A stretch of DNA of 64,000 nt from Pseudoclavibacter endophyticus (lineage in GTDB: Bacteria > Actinomycetota > Actinomycetes > Actinomycetales > Microbacteriaceae). The notes below the pieces were generated by a model. That model did no database searches and was not told the DNA's origin. It saw only the letters and a program-made list of their open reading frames with translations. Made by a program: the position numbers and the translations under genes. The stretch spans positions 558,001 through 622,000 of the forward strand of contig NZ_WBJY01000001.1 of NCBI RefSeq assembly GCF_008831085.1. Reading direction: 5' to 3'. This document shows positions 62,913 to 64,000 of the stretch, in pieces. The first letter of the stretch is position 1; each line of letters begins with the position of its first letter.

Positions 62913-63134
62913 TCAGACGGTCGTGCCGAGCGGCACGTACGAGCCGAGCGCGGGGGAGGGCGTGCGGCGCAGGGAGTGCAGACAGTCCTGACACTTCACC
63001 ACGTACCACCAGCCACCTTCGCTCAGCACGCGATAGGCGCGGATGCTCGTCGACGCGCAGGCGTCACAGGTCGCCTCGACGGGGTCGCGCGTGACCGTGA
63101 GGCGCTCAGCGGTGGGGCGGGGAAAGGTGTGCAC
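62913..63134 (-). CDS. small four-cysteine zinc-ribbon-like protein, possible carboxylase gamma-type subunit
   Basis: 73 residues from GTG 63134 (AAGGAGG eight bases upstream), too short for most gene callers. Two CxxC pairs, C23/C26 and C48/C51, frame a strand-rich centre (GGWWYVVKCQDC), so a zinc ribbon is expected. Acetone and acetophenone carboxylases use a small metal-binding third subunit next to HyuA/HyuB-like subunits; this protein has the right place and ligands, though it is shorter than the acetone carboxylase gamma subunit. A rubredoxin-like or Zn-ribbon accessory protein is the alternative. Confidence 0.65.
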   Translation of the reverse strand: MHTFPRPTAERLTVTRDPVEATCDACASTSIRAYRVLSEGGWWYVVKCQDCLHSLRRTPSPALGSYVPLGTTV

Positions 63135-63189
63135 GGGTCGTTCCTCCTTGAACGGCGTTCGTCCCTTGAACGGGGCCGACGAACCACAG

Positions 63190-63235
63190 TTGTCGGACAA
63201 TTGACGAGATTGGCATGATAATCCGGTCGAGGCAA
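63190..63235 (-). promoter_or_regulatory. promoter and perfect operator of the carboxylase-like operon
   Basis: Minus strand: TTGCCT (63230-63235), 17 bases, CAATCT (63207-63212), then the perfect palindrome TTGTC-C-GACAA (63190-63200) just after the expected start site. Confidence 0.65.
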
Positions 63236-63296
63236 CCTCGGGTCTGACCGACAGTCGCAGGTTGCGAGTCGCTGGACGGCGCCGACGCGTTCTCGT

Positions 63297-63360
63297 TTGA
63301 CGCGCCTCCGCCGTCGGCATATTCTTGGCAGCGTCCGCACAGCGGATGATTGTCCGAAGG
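63297..63360 (+). promoter_or_regulatory. promoter of CoA-transferase gene with half operator
   Basis: TTGACG (63297-63302), 17 bases, TATTCT (63320-63325). TTGTCCGAagg (63350-63360) has a perfect left half of the GntR-type site in the leader. GAAGGGGG serves as RBS. Confidence 0.55.
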
Positions 63361-63369
63361 GGGATTTGC

Positions 63370-64000
63370 GTGGTCGATGACGACACGACGCCGGCCGGGC
63401 CCGACCCGGTCAGCACGCCAACCGGTCCGTTGGCGGGCCTGCTGATCGCCGACTTCTCGAGAGTGCTCGCCGGGCCGTTCGCGACCCAGATCCTCGGCGA
63501 TCTCGGCGCCGAGGTGATTAAGGTCGAGGCTCCCGTCGGCGACGAGACGCGCGGCTGGCGGCCGCCCGAGCGCGACGGCACGTCGACGTACTACCTCGGC
63601 ATCAACCGCAACAAGCGCGACATCGTGCTCGACTTCCGCGACGACGACGACCGCGTGCTCGCGCAGGAGCTCGCGCGCCGAGCCGACGTCGTCATCGAGA
63701 ACTTCAAGCCGGGCGGCCTTGCGAAGTTCGGCCTCGACTACGACTCGGTCGCCGAATCCAACCCGTCCGTCGTCTACGCCTCGATCAGCGGCTTCGGGAG
63801 CGCAGGCGGTGCGAGCCTGCCGGGCTACGACCTCATCGTGCAGGCCATGTCGGGGCTCATGAGTCTCACCGGCGACCCAGACGGGCCCGCCTACCGGTCG
63901 GGTGTCTCGGTCTTCGACATCATGACGGGGCTCCAGAGCGTCATCGGCATCCTCGCCGCCCTCCGCCACCGCGACGCGACGGGCGACGGCCAGCACGTCG
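63370..64000 (+). CDS. CaiB/BaiF family III CoA-transferase, 5' part (cut by window end)
   Basis: 210 residues are visible from GTG 63370 and the frame is open at the right edge; full members have about 390-410. After a 20-residue leader the family start is clear: LLIADFSRVLAGPFATQILG, then GAEVIKVEAP and GDETRGWRPPE; INRNKRDIVLDFR and NFKPGGLAKFGLDYD follow, and the conserved Asp of these enzymes lies in the SGVSVFDIMTG segment. Family III enzymes move CoA between acids. Divergent from the carboxylase-like operon with shared control region, it could activate the carboxylation product. Confidence 0.9.
   Translation, partial: MVDDDTTPAGPDPVSTPTGPLAGLLIADFSRVLAGPFATQILGDLGAEVIKVEAPVGDETRGWRPPERDGTSTYYLGINRNKRDIVLDFRDDDDRVLAQELARRADVVIENFKPGGLAKFGLDYDSVAESNPSVVYASISGFGSAGGASLPGYDLIVQAMSGLMSLTGDPDGPAYRSGVSVFDIMTGLQSVIGILAALRHRDATGDGQHV

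Noticed and set aside
63190..63360. Truncated mobile element at the right end
   Set aside because: The inverted sequences there are short operator-like palindromes beside good promoters; there is no transposase fragment or target duplication.

Overview
The window comes from a high-GC actinobacterium. The order lpqB-comF-hpf-secA, a WhiB1-type regulator, a PdtaS-type sensor kinase, leaderless start sites and the dense, strongly GC-biased coding all fit Microbacteriaceae or a close relative. The assignment rests on gene content and order only. The sequence is continuous chromosome-like DNA with no rRNA, integrase, transposase or CRISPR array visible.

Bases 1-18 kb are conserved core: the end of lpqB, comF, the long ribosome hibernation factor hpf, secA, a small lipoprotein, an Rv3235-like protein, and a three-gene unit (transglutaminase-DUF2126; circularly permuted ATP-grasp fused to alpha-E; second transglutaminase) that looks like an uncharacterised peptide ligation and cleavage system. 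These are followed by a small HTH protein, PdtaS, WhiB1, a membrane protein and a Bcp peroxiredoxin. A tRNA-Lys(CTT) at 18743-18815 marks the end of the core stretch.

From about 19 kb to the right end the window is an accessory catabolic region. It contains: an IclR gene, an acyl-CoA-dehydrogenase-fold flavoenzyme, an Fe/polyamine-type ABC importer and a second IclR gene (19.0-26.5 kb); a minus-strand operon of metallo-beta-lactamase, SDR, two beta-hydroxyacid dehydrogenases, cupin and two carboxymuconolactone-decarboxylase-family proteins (32.0-26.7 kb); the ATPase and permease of a sugar-type ABC importer (32.3-35.0 kb); a nine-gene minus-strand run of about 12 kb with a group-D-like flavoenzyme, a BBE oxidase, an SDR, an alpha/beta hydrolase, the missing sugar-type binding protein, an NmrA-like reductase, two tandem vanillyl-alcohol-oxidase-family enzymes and a TfdB-like hydroxylase (47.1-35.2 kb); a MarR gene and a zinc ADH; a run with an SsuABC-type importer, a second ADH, a LigM/DesA-like O-demethylase and a GntR (56.3-49.2 kb); a third ACAD-fold enzyme and second GntR; and a HyuA/HyuB pair with a small four-cysteine protein and a truncated CaiB-type CoA-transferase (58.8-64.0 kb). 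Taken together this points to import, oxidation, O-demethylation and carboxylation or CoA-activation of (methoxy)phenolic compounds. The pathway and substrates are inferred. No ring-cleavage dioxygenase and no flavin reductase were recognised in the window.

The strongest system-level signal is regulatory. A palindrome TTGTCnGACAA (fits the GntR/FCD consensus TnGTnnnACnA) occurs perfectly at 32055, 51669 and 63190 and with one mismatch at 47197, 47777 and 57852, with weaker copies near 56346, 56391, 32108 and 63350. Nearly all lie in or beside recognisable promoters of the separate operons, which suggests one dispersed regulon read by one or both GntR proteins. A second AT-rich motif (TATATGTATAG and variants) sits in the promoters of the three ACAD-fold genes and the sugar-type ABC operon.
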